Assembly: GCA_944391805.1 (NCBI GenBank)
Contig: CALXUY010000014.1
Coordinates: 1 to 32,221, forward strand
Source of the DNA: an uncultured Clostridia bacterium
Lineage (GTDB): Bacteria; Bacillota; Clostridia; Oscillospirales; CAG-272
Length of the DNA stretch: 32,221 nucleotides
Direction: 5' to 3'
Translations under genes and position numbers: made by a program
Notes under the pieces: model-generated
Databases searched by the model: none
What the model was told of the DNA's origin: nothing
What the model saw: the letters and a program-made list of their open reading frames with translations, nothing else
In this document: positions 6,670-14,534 of the stretch, piece by piece
Numbering within the stretch: the first letter of the stretch is position 1
Layout of the letters: every line of letters starts with the position of its first letter

Positions 6670-7587
6670 CTACGCAACCGGCATAATTTCGAGGCAGAAC
6701 AGCGCCGGCGGTTGCGGCGTATGGGAGCGGAGCAGGGAAGCTCCTGCGGCGCGGGGCAGCTCGCACTCCAGCAGCCATGTGGCGCCGGTGTGCCTGAGCG
6801 TCATGCCGGAAAAGCAGGGCAGCTCCAGAAAGCCAAACGGGTGACGCCCGGAACCGGCCGTTTTGCGCTCCGACGTATGCGACAGCCGCAGCCGGAACGC
6901 CCGGACGTCACTCTGCCCCAGCTGCAAAGCCGGGCCGGCGGCACTTTCGCCGCGCAGGGTGAGAAAGGTGCAGAGCAGCAGCGCGGTCCAGCGGAGCCAA
7001 TCCGCAGGGGCGATCGGCAGAGGCTCGGCCGGGAGTGCGGTGGCGTCGACACGGCAACCCGCAAAGCGGGCAGTCCGCGCACAGTGCAGGCGGAAGTCAG
7101 GCTCCTTTTCGGGACGGAAAATCCGGTCGCAGGCGTCAAGCTGCTCGCGCAGCATGGCATAGCAGTCCTCCGGACGGCCGGATGCCCTGCCGGACAACTG
7201 CCCGACTGCCCGGGACATCACGGTGTCCTGCCGGCCGAGGTATCCGAGGCATTGCGCAATCATTGCCGGATCCCCCTCGGGCAGAATGACCGGAAGCAAT
7301 CCCGTTACTTCAAACAGCTCGGTACAGATCACGGCGACTCCCTCCTGCGCGCATACCGCAATCCGGTGGTGCACGGTCAGCCCGGATTCGAGAAAACGGC
7401 GTTCCTCCTCCGGCAGCTCCAGCCGTTGCCCGGCATGGAGGCGAGGCCCCCGTGCGGCGTACAGCCGGTATTCTCTGGCGGGGTAGGACAGTGCAAAATC
7501 CTCATGGCATTCCCGCCCCGGGAGCGCATCCTTTCCATCCAGATGCCGGCTTGCGGGAACGTAGCTGTCAATTTCCGGTCGGTGCAT
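6670..7587 (-). CDS. Hypothetical protein, 305 residues
   Basis: I do not recognise the family. The ATG at 7587 (MHRPEIDSYVPASRHL) is preceded by GGAGGGAAAAATCG, a good ribosome-binding site, which supports this frame over the longer plus-strand frame across the same bases. There is no signal peptide. The central part has a hydrophobic strand-turn pattern (VAVICTELFEVTGLLPVILP) and the segment DWLRWTALLLCTFLTLRG could be a single buried or membrane helix. The protein is Arg- and Cys-containing with a basic, Leu-rich C-terminus. It is the last gene of a three-gene operon after the NERD and GNAT genes, 99 bp downstream of the GNAT stop. Confidence 0.65.
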   Translation of the reverse strand: MHRPEIDSYVPASRHLDGKDALPGRECHEDFALSYPAREYRLYAARGPRLHAGQRLELPEEERRFLESGLTVHHRIAVCAQEGVAVICTELFEVTGLLPVILPEGDPAMIAQCLGYLGRQDTVMSRAVGQLSGRASGRPEDCYAMLREQLDACDRIFRPEKEPDFRLHCARTARFAGCRVDATALPAEPLPIAPADWLRWTALLLCTFLTLRGESAAGPALQLGQSDVRAFRLRLSHTSERKTAGSGRHPFGFLELPCFSGMTLRHTGATWLLECELPRAAGASLLRSHTPQPPALFCLEIMPVA

Positions 7588-7686
7588 CGATTTTTCCCTC
7601 CTGTTCCGCGGTGCGGCGTTTGCTTGTTGGTGCAGCCTTTGCTTCTTCCGATTCCCGATACTGGGGCGGGGAAGCATATGAGACGG

Positions 7687-8232
7687 TTACAGATACTTTT
7701 GCATATAGAATTCCTTCAGCGTACGTCCGTTTTTGAGCCGGAGGGCATTCGGCTTTTCGGATACGATGCGAAAGCCGAATTTTTCATACAGGCGCTGGGC
7801 CCGCTCGTTTCCCTCTGCAAATTCCAGCTCCAGAATCTCGGTCCCCCGTTCCTTTGCGGCGGCAATCAGCTCACGGAACATCGCGGAGCCGATGCCAAGG
7901 CTCCAGCACTCCCGGAGGATGGCGATCGAAACCACCGCGCGATGGCGGGTTTTGATTCCGCTCCGGAAGGTGATGTCACAATTTCCCACCACCCGGCCGT
8001 CCAGATAGCAGGAGATTGCAAGCGCATCGGGCGCGGCGAGCATTCGTCTGATCCACTCCGCCTCCTTCTCGACCCCGATGTCCCATTCCTCGGGATACCG
8101 TACCAGAAATTCGGTTTCACCGCATGCCGTTCGGATGCAGTGCAGCAGCTCTTCCGCATCCTCCTCACAGGGGCTTTTCAGAATGGCCGTGCTTCCGTTT
8201 TTCAATGTAATGAGCTTTTCCGCAGCTTTCAT
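7687..8232 (-). CDS. GNAT family N-acetyltransferase
   Basis: A 181-residue protein with the GNAT fold. Acetyl-CoA-binding motif A is ILRECWSLGIGSAMFRELI (pyrophosphate loop GIGSA), preceded by the strand HRAVVSIAI; motif B is ERAQRLYEKFGFRIV. The N-terminal part (KNGSTAILKSPCEEDAEELL) matches the opening of acetyltransferases of the RimJ/RimL-like group. The substrate (an amino group on a small molecule or protein) is not deducible. It is the middle gene of the minus-strand operon, only 13 bp after the NERD gene. Confidence 0.9.
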   Translation of the reverse strand: MKAAEKLITLKNGSTAILKSPCEEDAEELLHCIRTACGETEFLVRYPEEWDIGVEKEAEWIRRMLAAPDALAISCYLDGRVVGNCDITFRSGIKTRHRAVVSIAILRECWSLGIGSAMFRELIAAAKERGTEILELEFAEGNERAQRLYEKFGFRIVSEKPNALRLKNGRTLKEFYMQKYL

Positions 8233-8245
8233 GGAGTTCTCCTTT

Positions 8246-9103
8246 TCAGAACAGAATGTGACGGATTTTGTTCAGCGCAATCCGGCGCCATGAGCCGTCC
8301 AGGCAGTGGAGCGCCAGCTCTGCGTCACTGTTATAGAATATGCCGCAGGCGCCGTTGATATAAGTCACGGTCAGCTTGTCCCGCAAATGGAGGGGCTGCG
8401 GCTCCACGCGGATATAGCGCAGATAATCGGTCTGCAGCGAGACCTGCCGCCCCTCGGGATCGGTGCAGGGGATCTCCCGGTTGGCCAGCAGCCCCTTGCA
8501 GAATTCGCTGTTCCGGCTGTAGATGCGGGTACAGCGCAGGATGCGCTCGGGAGGAAGCTCCCCCTGTTCTTTGGCATATTCCCGCACCTTTGCACGGATG
8601 GCGGACGCCATTTTGGCAGCGGGCACCAGCAGAATCTGCTCCATGCTGTCCGGCAATTGCAGCCTGCAATCCGGCTCGGCGAATACGACCATACCGACCA
8701 CGGTGCGCTCCAGACCGTAAAACTCCTTCATGCATTGGATGAATTGCCGGGTGGTTCCCACCGGGCTTTTGATGGTCTTGTGTACGCCGTCCGGCTTGTC
8801 CTGATAAAAGCTGCCGGTTTTGGCGTCGCAGCCGATGCTGCCCTTCCAGTTTTTCACCTCAATAACCACCGGTACGCCTTTGTGCAGCACCAGAAAGTCC
8901 TTTTCGAGATATTTTTTTCCATGCGGAAGAATCACTCCGCGGATGACGCAATCGAACTGCTCGTACAGAATGCGGAAGATCGCGTCCTCTCCTGCCGCGC
9001 CGAAGCGTTCGATTTCCTCCTGCTCCGGAACGCCGGGAGACATCGTGCGGACGCGGATGCGCCGCACACCGTTCTGAATTTGATTCAGCATATTTCCCAT
9101 CAT
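8246..9103 (-). CDS. NERD domain (nuclease-related) protein
   Basis: A 285-residue protein. The N-terminal 150 residues carry a NERD domain: FGAAGEDAIFRIL (Glu39), KKYLEKDFLVLHKG (Asp69), VPVVIEVKNWKG (Glu82, Lys84) and GSFYQDKPDG. This is the D-ExK arrangement of PD-(D/E)xK nucleases, so catalytic residues look present. The C-terminal half (YINGACGIFYNSDAELALHCLDGSW) is uncharacterised and may be a small beta domain. The first of two adjacent ATGs (9103 and 9100) was chosen; an AGG-containing Shine-Dalgarno lies just upstream, and a TTGATT/TACAAT promoter ends about 28 bp before it. The open frame continues upstream, but that part overlaps the divergent promoter region. Its role is unknown; DNA processing is inferred from the fold only. 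Confidence 0.85.
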   Translation of the reverse strand: MMGNMLNQIQNGVRRIRVRTMSPGVPEQEEIERFGAAGEDAIFRILYEQFDCVIRGVILPHGKKYLEKDFLVLHKGVPVVIEVKNWKGSIGCDAKTGSFYQDKPDGVHKTIKSPVGTTRQFIQCMKEFYGLERTVVGMVVFAEPDCRLQLPDSMEQILLVPAAKMASAIRAKVREYAKEQGELPPERILRCTRIYSRNSEFCKGLLANREIPCTDPEGRQVSLQTDYLRYIRVEPQPLHLRDKLTVTYINGACGIFYNSDAELALHCLDGSWRRIALNKIRHILF

Positions 9104-9131
9104 CAGACCTGCTTTCCTGTTTTGCTCTTTT

Positions 9132-9160
9132 ATTGTAGCATATCCGGACGAAAAAATCAA
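9132..9160 (-). promoter_or_regulatory. Promoter of the NERD-GNAT operon
   Basis: On the minus strand, TTGATT (9160-9155), a 17-bp spacer and TACAAT (9137-9132), leaving a leader of about 22 bases before the NERD start. Confidence 0.75.
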
Positions 9161-9222
9161 CCGGTATGCCAAAAATGTATCCGCAATGCGCAAAATCCTC
9201 ATGCCGGTGCCCCGAATAACCA

Positions 9223-9251
9223 TTGCTTTCCGGCAGACGGTGAGATATAAT
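9223..9251 (+). promoter_or_regulatory. Promoter of the glutaminase A-like gene
   Basis: TTGCTT at 9223-9228, 17 bp, consensus TATAAT at 9246-9251. It is divergent from the NERD promoter and leaves a leader of about 110 bases before the ATG at 9370. Confidence 0.75.
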
Positions 9252-9369
9252 GTAAATACCCGTTCCCGTGTGCCGGCTCCGATGCATGGCGGGGCAAGCC
9301 GCTCTGCCGGATGCTGTGGCTTCCGGACAGGCGCGCGCCGGGAACCACTGTTTGAAAGGATGAATTGAT

Positions 9370-11313
9370 ATGACACAAGCATTTCGCCCGACCGCAGTTC
9401 CCCTGATCACCACTGACCCGTACTTCAGTATCTGGAGCTTTGCCGACCGCCTGACCGACGACCATACCCGCCACTGGACAGGCCGGCGGCAGTCCATGCT
9501 TGGCGTTCTCCTCGTGGACGGAGCGCCCTACCGCTTTATGGGCAGAACTGAGCCGTTTGAAGGCTATTTCGCGGAGGGGCCGGCATTGGAGCAGACCGCT
9601 CTGACGGTCACACCTACATCCTCGGCTTATTGCTTTACACATCCGCTGTGCGAGCTTCGCGTCACCTTCCTCACTCCGCTGCTGGCCGATCGGCCGGAGG
9701 TGCTCTCCCGCCCGGTCTCCTATATCTTCTATGAGCTGGAGCCAAAGGAGCCGGGGCACAGATTTGAGGTTTATATGGATGTTTCCGCCGACCTCTGCGG
9801 GGATGAGCATGGCCAGCGGCTGGTTTGCCGCGCGGAGCCGGGACATGTGAGTATGGGCGCCGAGGAGCAAAAAATCCTCCATTGCAGCGGGGATGACGTG
9901 CGCATCGATTGGGGATACCTCCATCTGGTGCACCCGAATGCGAAGCTCTCCATGCTCAATGCCCGCCGGAGCTTTTTCAAAAAGCGGATCAGTCCGCGTC
10001 TGATGGAGTGGGAGGCCTCGGAGCCGGTGCCCTTCCGCACGATGCCGCTGCTGACCGCCGTGTCCGATCGGCTCAGCGACGTGTTTGTGATCGCCTACGA
10101 CGACATTCAGTCGGTCGAGTATTTCCACAAGCCCCTGAAGGCCTACTATCATACGGTATACGGCAGCTTTGAAGCCATGCTGACCGCCGCCGTGCAGGAG
10201 GCCGACGCACTGCGCCGGGCCTGTGCGGAATTTGACCGCAGCTTCACCGCGCAGATGGAACGGGTCTGCCCCTCCTATGCCGAGGTGGGGGCGCTGGCCT
10301 ACCGCCAGTCGATTGCCGCGCACAAGCTGGTCGAGGCCGATGGCAAGCTGCTCTTTCTCTCCAAAGAGAACTTCAGCAACGGGTGTATGGCCACAATGGA
10401 CATCACCTATCCCTCCGTCCCGCTCTACCTGCTGCTCAACCCCGAGCTGGTGCGCGGAATGCTGCGGCCGATCTTCGCGTTCGCACGCACGCCTGCGTGG
10501 AAATACCCGTTCGCGCCGCACGACTGCGGCAGATACCCTTTGTGCAACGGGCAGGTTTACGGAGAGAAGGACGGCGAGCTTCTGCCCGACAAGCAGATGC
10601 CGGTGGAGGAGTGCGGGAACGCGATCCTGTGCGTAGCCGCGGTTGTGAAGGCCGACGGCGACCGCTCGATTGCCGAGGAAAACCGCGACCTGCTGGAAAA
10701 ATGGGCGGACTATCTGCTGGAGCACGGCTATGATCCCGAAAACCAGCTCTGCACCGACGATTTTGCGGGGCATCTGGCGCACAACTGCAACCTCAGCCTC
10801 AAGGCCATTGCGGCGCTCGGGGCATATGGCCGGCTGTTCAACGCGCCCCGCTACAGCGAAGCCGCGCGTGAGATGGCGGCACGCTGGACGGCCGAGGCCA
10901 AACGGAGCCGAAAGGGCTGGAGGCTGACCTTTGACCGGGACGATACCTGGAGCATGAAATACAACATCATATGGGACCGCCTGCTCGGTCTTGGTCTCTT
11001 TGCGCCCGAGGTCAGCGAGGAGGAAATTGCGGTTTATACCCAAGAGATGATGCGTTACGGCGTTCCGCTGGACAGCCGGGCCGATTACACCAAGCTGGAC
11101 TGGATGGCGTGGACCACCGTGATGACCGACAATCCTGCCTACACCAAATCGGTTTATGATGCCATTCGCCGCATGGTCTGCGAATCGCGCGATCGCGTGC
11201 CGCTGACCGACTGGTATGACGCGTCGGACGGCCGGCAGGTCGGCTTTCAGGCACGCTCGGTGGTCGGCGGGTTTTACATCAACCTGCTCAAGGAGCGCTT
11301 TTTACAGTCATAA
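9370..11313 (+). CDS. Glutaminase A-like family protein (DUF5127/DUF4965 type)
   Basis: A 647-residue protein resembling the GtaA/glutaminase A family: PLITTDPYFSIWSFADRLTDDHTRHWTG at the start, a beta-sandwich half to about residue 240, then an (alpha/alpha)6 half with SFSKENFSNG-like (FLSKENFSNGC), VDITYPSVPLYLLLNP-like, DDFAGHLAHNCNLSLKAI, DTWSMKYNIIWDRLLGL, DSRADYTKLDWMAWT and the terminal SVVGGFYINLL. Fungal GtaA hydrolyses glutamine outside the cell. Bacterial members are mostly uncharacterised and resemble glycoside hydrolases in fold. There is no signal peptide here, so it should be cytoplasmic. GAAAGGA lies about nine bases before the ATG. It is monocistronic between its own promoter and a hairpin terminator. 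The actual substrate is unproven. Confidence 0.8.
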   Translation: MTQAFRPTAVPLITTDPYFSIWSFADRLTDDHTRHWTGRRQSMLGVLLVDGAPYRFMGRTEPFEGYFAEGPALEQTALTVTPTSSAYCFTHPLCELRVTFLTPLLADRPEVLSRPVSYIFYELEPKEPGHRFEVYMDVSADLCGDEHGQRLVCRAEPGHVSMGAEEQKILHCSGDDVRIDWGYLHLVHPNAKLSMLNARRSFFKKRISPRLMEWEASEPVPFRTMPLLTAVSDRLSDVFVIAYDDIQSVEYFHKPLKAYYHTVYGSFEAMLTAAVQEADALRRACAEFDRSFTAQMERVCPSYAEVGALAYRQSIAAHKLVEADGKLLFLSKENFSNGCMATMDITYPSVPLYLLLNPELVRGMLRPIFAFARTPAWKYPFAPHDCGRYPLCNGQVYGEKDGELLPDKQMPVEECGNAILCVAAVVKADGDRSIAEENRDLLEKWADYLLEHGYDPENQLCTDDFAGHLAHNCNLSLKAIAALGAYGRLFNAPRYSEAAREMAARWTAEAKRSRKGWRLTFDRDDTWSMKYNIIWDRLLGLGLFAPEVSEEEIAVYTQEMMRYGVPLDSRADYTKLDWMAWTTVMTDNPAYTKSVYDAIRRMVCESRDRVPLTDWYDASDGRQVGFQARSVVGGFYINLLKERFLQS

Positions 11314-11338
11314 CGATGTGGGCATCCTGCCCTGTGCG

Positions 11339-11377
11339 GCCTCCCCGTGCCTGCTTCGGCGGCGCGGGGAGGCTTTT
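11339..11377 (+). terminator. Intrinsic terminator after the glutaminase A-like gene
   Basis: Stem GCCTCCCCG (11339-11347) / CGGGGAGGC (11365-11373) followed by TTTT. It lies 25 bp after the stop codon. Confidence 0.75.
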
Positions 11378-11403
11378 GCGGGCAGCGGGACTGCGTGACG
11401 GTA

Positions 11404-12183
11404 TTATTCGCTGATTTTTTCGTACAGACAGGCCTCATCGGCCGAGCGGAGCCGCATTCCGCTGTGCTCGAGAATCTCCGGGGGCAGGGGCGCGCCTGTC
11501 ACCGCAAAGTCCACGTCGGTCAGCGGAAAGAGATTGAAGGCCGAGCGGCTCCCGAATTTTGCCGAGTCGCAGAGAAACACGCGGCACCGGGTGTGCTCGG
11601 CCATGCTCAGGCGCAGCTCGGTTTCCTCGTCCGAGTAGTCCGAAATCATGCCGTCCTCTCCGAGCGAGGAGGCCGAAAAAAACATGACGTCCGCGTTATA
11701 ACGGCCGGCGTTTGTGCGCGCGGTCTCTCCCACAAACGCCAGCGAGTCCCGTAGCAGGCGGCCGCCGGTCGAAAAGACCCGCACCCCGTTGTCCAGAAAG
11801 CGCTTGCAGGCCAGCAGGCTGTTGGTCACCGCGGTGATCCCGTCTCTCCCCCGCAGGCAGTCGGCAATGTGCAGCGCGGTGGTGGAGGCGTCGGTAAAAA
11901 TCAGGGCGCCGGGGGAAACCAGCGAGGCGGCGGCGCGGCAGATCCGCAGCTTTTCGGCCATATGCGTGCCGCTGCGGAAGGAGACCGGAATGTTGCCCTT
12001 GTCGTCGGCCGGGATGGCGCCTCCGTGGCTCCGCCGGATCAGGCCCTGCCGCTCCAGATACCCCAGATCCCTGCGGATGGTCGGCTGGCTGGCATACAGC
12101 CGCCGGCTCAGGTCCGAGACCGAAACGAACTTTTCGGCCTTCAGAAGCTCCATAATTTCCTCATGGCGTTGGTTTTTCAGCAT
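11404..12183 (-). CDS. DeoR/GlpR-family transcriptional repressor
   Basis: A 259-residue regulator. Residues 1-56 are the DeoR winged helix (MLKNQRHEEIMELLK, VSVSDLSRRLYASQPTIRRDLGYLERQGLIRRSHGGAI). The rest is the DeoR sensor domain with DASTTALHIADCL, TNSLLACKRFL, STGGRLL and CDSAKFG, which binds phosphorylated sugars or polyols. GGAGAACAAA precedes the ATG. It is divergent from the HAD-AraM pair; the 160-bp region between carries TGATC repeats that are good operator candidates, so it probably represses that pair and itself. The inducer is likely a sugar- or glycerol-phosphate (inference from family and neighbours). Confidence 0.92.
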   Translation of the reverse strand: MLKNQRHEEIMELLKAEKFVSVSDLSRRLYASQPTIRRDLGYLERQGLIRRSHGGAIPADDKGNIPVSFRSGTHMAEKLRICRAAASLVSPGALIFTDASTTALHIADCLRGRDGITAVTNSLLACKRFLDNGVRVFSTGGRLLRDSLAFVGETARTNAGRYNADVMFFSASSLGEDGMISDYSDEETELRLSMAEHTRCRVFLCDSAKFGSRSAFNLFPLTDVDFAVTGAPLPPEILEHSGMRLRSADEACLYEKISE

Positions 12184-12202
12184 TTTGTTCTCCTGCCTTG
12201 TG

Positions 12203-12225
12203 TGATCGAATCTGATCGTTGATCA
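12203..12225. promoter_or_regulatory. Candidate operator: TGATC repeats in the DeoR divergent region
   Basis: TGATC occurs at 12203-12207, 12213-12217 and 12220-12224. The last two overlap the palindrome TGATCGTTGATCA (12213-12225). DeoR-family proteins typically bind such short repeats next to their own gene. Confidence 0.5.
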
Positions 12226-12241
12226 AAATATGAGCCGAATA

Positions 12242-12270
12242 TTGACAGATAACGCTCAACCAGATATAAT
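12242..12270 (+). promoter_or_regulatory. Consensus promoter of the HAD-AraM operon
   Basis: TTGACA at 12242-12247, 17 bp, TATAAT at 12265-12270. Both hexamers are perfect and lie 17 bp from the palindromic TGATC site. Confidence 0.88.
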
Positions 12271-12343
12271 TATATCGGCAGAAGGCCGAAATGTCAAGTC
12301 CCTGCGGCATTTTTGCCGGTCAAACCGAAAAAAGGAGAGGGAA

Positions 12344-13066
12344 ATGGTAAAGCTGATCGCGTTCGATCTTGACGGAACGCTCACCCAGCACAAAACCCCG
12401 CTGGAGGAGCCAAACCGCCGGGTGCTGGATGAGCTGCGGGAGAGGGGCTTTTCGCTCCTGATGGTGGGAGCGGGGCAGTGTATGCGGATTTTCCGCCAGA
12501 TGGGGCAGTATCCCATCGACATCATCGGCAACTACGGGATGCAGTACAGCCGATATGACCCGAGCGCGGGAACGCTGCGGCCGGTGTTTGACCGCTCGGT
12601 GCCCTGTGACCGGCCCGAAACCGAGCGGCGGGTGGCCGGACTGCGGGAGAAGTACGGCTTTACCGTGTTCCGGGGGGAGAGCGTGGAGTTTCATCCCTCG
12701 GGCTGCGTCACCTTTCCGATTCTCGGCACCCAAGCCGAGCCGCAGGCCAAGCTGGCTTTTGACCCGGACCGCTCGATCCGCAGGCGGATTTACGCCGAGG
12801 TGGCCGCCTGCTTTCCGGAGTACACGGTGTTTGTGGGGGGGACCTCCTCCTTTGACATGGCTCCCAAGCCCTACAATAAGTATTATGCGCTCGCGCAGCT
12901 CTGCGCAGAGCGGGGGCTGCGGCACGACGAGGTGGTGTTTGTGGGGGATGATTACGGCATCGGAGGCAACGACGAGGCGGTCTACCGTTCGGATTTCGGC
13001 TTTATCCGGGTGGATGATTACCGCATGCTGCGTCAGGCGCTGGGCCCTTTGACGGCCGGCGGATAA
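12344..13066 (+). CDS. HAD superfamily hydrolase (phosphatase)
   Basis: A 240-residue protein with HAD motif I DLDGTLT (residues 7-13), motif II near LLMVGAGQ, a C2-type cap in the middle (NYGMQYSRYDPSAGTLRP to VFVGGTSSFDMAPKPYNKYYAL) and motif IV GDDYGIGGND. The Lys of motif III lies in the PKPYNKYYAL segment. This is the layout of Cof/phosphomannomutase-type phosphatases that act on sugar phosphates. The ATG at 12344 has AAAGGAGAGGGAA just before it; the longer frame upstream runs through the promoter and is not used. The dehydrogenase gene begins 21 bp downstream, so both form one transcript. A role as glycerol-1-phosphate or sugar-phosphate phosphatase is inferred from context only. Confidence 0.87.
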   Translation: MVKLIAFDLDGTLTQHKTPLEEPNRRVLDELRERGFSLLMVGAGQCMRIFRQMGQYPIDIIGNYGMQYSRYDPSAGTLRPVFDRSVPCDRPETERRVAGLREKYGFTVFRGESVEFHPSGCVTFPILGTQAEPQAKLAFDPDRSIRRRIYAEVAACFPEYTVFVGGTSSFDMAPKPYNKYYALAQLCAERGLRHDEVVFVGDDYGIGGNDEAVYRSDFGFIRVDDYRMLRQALGPLTAGG

Positions 13067-13087
13067 CAGAACAGGAGGAATCACAGA

Positions 13088-14350
13088 ATGGAAATCAGGG
13101 AATTGCTGACGGGCAGAACGAACTGCTCCTGCGGCAGGCATCACACCTGCCCGATCGCATCCGTCATCATCGGGGAGAACGCGTGCGAGAGCCTGCCGGA
13201 TCTCACGGTTGAATACAAGCATATTCTGGTTGTGGCCGACCGCAATACGTATGCCGTGGGTGGGGCGGCGGTGTCCGAACAGCTCGGCGTGCGTGCCGCG
13301 GATACGCTGATCTATCAGACCGACGGCGTTCTGGTGCCGGACGAGAAGGCGCTGGAGGCGCTCAGAGGCCGGGTCAAACCCGGAATCGATCTGATTCTCG
13401 GCATCGGGTCGGGCGTCATCAACGATCTGTGCAAGCAGGTCAGCTTTGAATGCGGACTTCCGTATTACATCGTGGCAACCGCCCCCTCGATGGACGGCTA
13501 TGCCTCCAAGGGAGCGGCGCTGATTCTGGAGGGCATGAAGGTGACGCTGAACGCTGCCGTGCCCAAGGCTATCATTGCCGACGTCAATATGCTCAGGGAG
13601 GCGCCGTTTGAGATGATACAGGCCGGCTATGGCGACATCATCGGCAAATACTCCTGCCTCAACGACTGGAAGCTGAGCCATGTGGTCAACGGCGAATATC
13701 TCTGCGATTTTGTCTGGAACGCAACGATGGAGGCGGTGGAAAAAACCGTACGGCTTGCGGATGGACTGAACCGGCGTGACCCGCAGGCGGTGCGCGCGCT
13801 GATGGAGGCGCTGGTCGCGGTGGGGATTCTGATGGCCTATGTGGGCAACTCCCGCCCGGCCTCGGGCAGCGAGCATCATATGGCGCACTACTTTGAAATT
13901 GTCGGCATTGTGCGGGGAGAGCCGTATTTTCCGCACGGTGTGGACGTCTGCTATGCGGCAATCGAAACGGCAAAGCTGCGCGAGCGTCTGCTGGCCGTGG
14001 AGGACATCGGCGCGTTCCGTCACCATTTCAACCGGGAGCGGTACGAGAGTGAGATCCGCCGCATCTACGGCCCGGTTGCCGATGAGGTGCTGGCATTGCA
14101 GAGCAAGCTGGGCTGGTACGGGCAGGATCGCGTGTCTGTCTACCGTGAGAAATGGCAGGAGATCCGCCGTGTGCTCGCCGAAGCGCCCTCGTCGGTCGAC
14201 ATGCGCGCACTGGTCGAGCAAATCGGACTTTCCTACGGGCAGTTTCAGGCATTTTACGGAGCGGAAAAGATCAGCGACGGCATCTCCTACGCCAAGGATC
14301 TCAAGGATCGCTATTCGGTGCTTTGGATGTATGACGATCTGTTCCGCTGA
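13088..14350 (+). CDS. araM: sn-glycerol-1-phosphate dehydrogenase (AraM/EgsA family)
   Basis: A 420-residue member of the iron-dependent alcohol dehydrogenase-like fold. The dinucleotide site is LILGIGSGVINDLCKQ, followed by ATAPSMDGYASKGAAL and the metal ligands in AGYGDIIGKYSC (Asp), GSEHHMAHYFE (His) and FPHGVDVCYA (His). The N-terminus has a CSCGRHHTC cluster seen in many Firmicute AraM proteins. AraM reduces dihydroxyacetone phosphate to sn-glycerol-1-phosphate with NAD(P)H; in Bacillus subtilis this feeds an ether-type phosphoglycerolipid. AGGAGGAATCACAG precedes the ATG. It is co-transcribed with the HAD phosphatase under a DeoR-type repressor, and a strong terminator follows. Confidence 0.9.
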   Translation: MEIRELLTGRTNCSCGRHHTCPIASVIIGENACESLPDLTVEYKHILVVADRNTYAVGGAAVSEQLGVRAADTLIYQTDGVLVPDEKALEALRGRVKPGIDLILGIGSGVINDLCKQVSFECGLPYYIVATAPSMDGYASKGAALILEGMKVTLNAAVPKAIIADVNMLREAPFEMIQAGYGDIIGKYSCLNDWKLSHVVNGEYLCDFVWNATMEAVEKTVRLADGLNRRDPQAVRALMEALVAVGILMAYVGNSRPASGSEHHMAHYFEIVGIVRGEPYFPHGVDVCYAAIETAKLRERLLAVEDIGAFRHHFNRERYESEIRRIYGPVADEVLALQSKLGWYGQDRVSVYREKWQEIRRVLAEAPSSVDMRALVEQIGLSYGQFQAFYGAEKISDGISYAKDLKDRYSVLWMYDDLFR

Positions 14351-14382
14351 GCGCGCGGCGGGGAAAATGAGCGCGTCATAAG

Positions 14383-14429
14383 GGAGCGCGGATACAGACG
14401 CGGAAGCGATCTGTATCCGCGCTCCTTTT
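14383..14429 (+). terminator. Intrinsic terminator of the HAD-AraM operon
   Basis: Perfect 15-bp stem GGAGCGCGGATACAG (14383-14397) / CTGTATCCGCGCTCC (14411-14425), 13-base loop, then TTTT. Confidence 0.88.
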
Positions 14430-14534
14430 CCCATGGAGACGACGGCATGAGGATTTCGGCTTTTGCTTCCTGTGGCGGGAGTGATTTGCAGGCGATGATA
14501 GATCAACGAAGCCCGACCGATGCTTCTGACCCCG

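Noticed and set aside
6643..8358. 571-codon plus-strand open frame
   Set aside because: It lies opposite a GNAT gene and a hypothetical gene with good ribosome-binding sites, starts right after a terminator, and its sequence is low-complexity shadow type.
12320..14506. 728-codon minus-strand frame opposite the HAD and araM genes
   Set aside because: Both plus-strand genes have full family motifs; the minus frame is His/Arg/Gln-rich with no domain.
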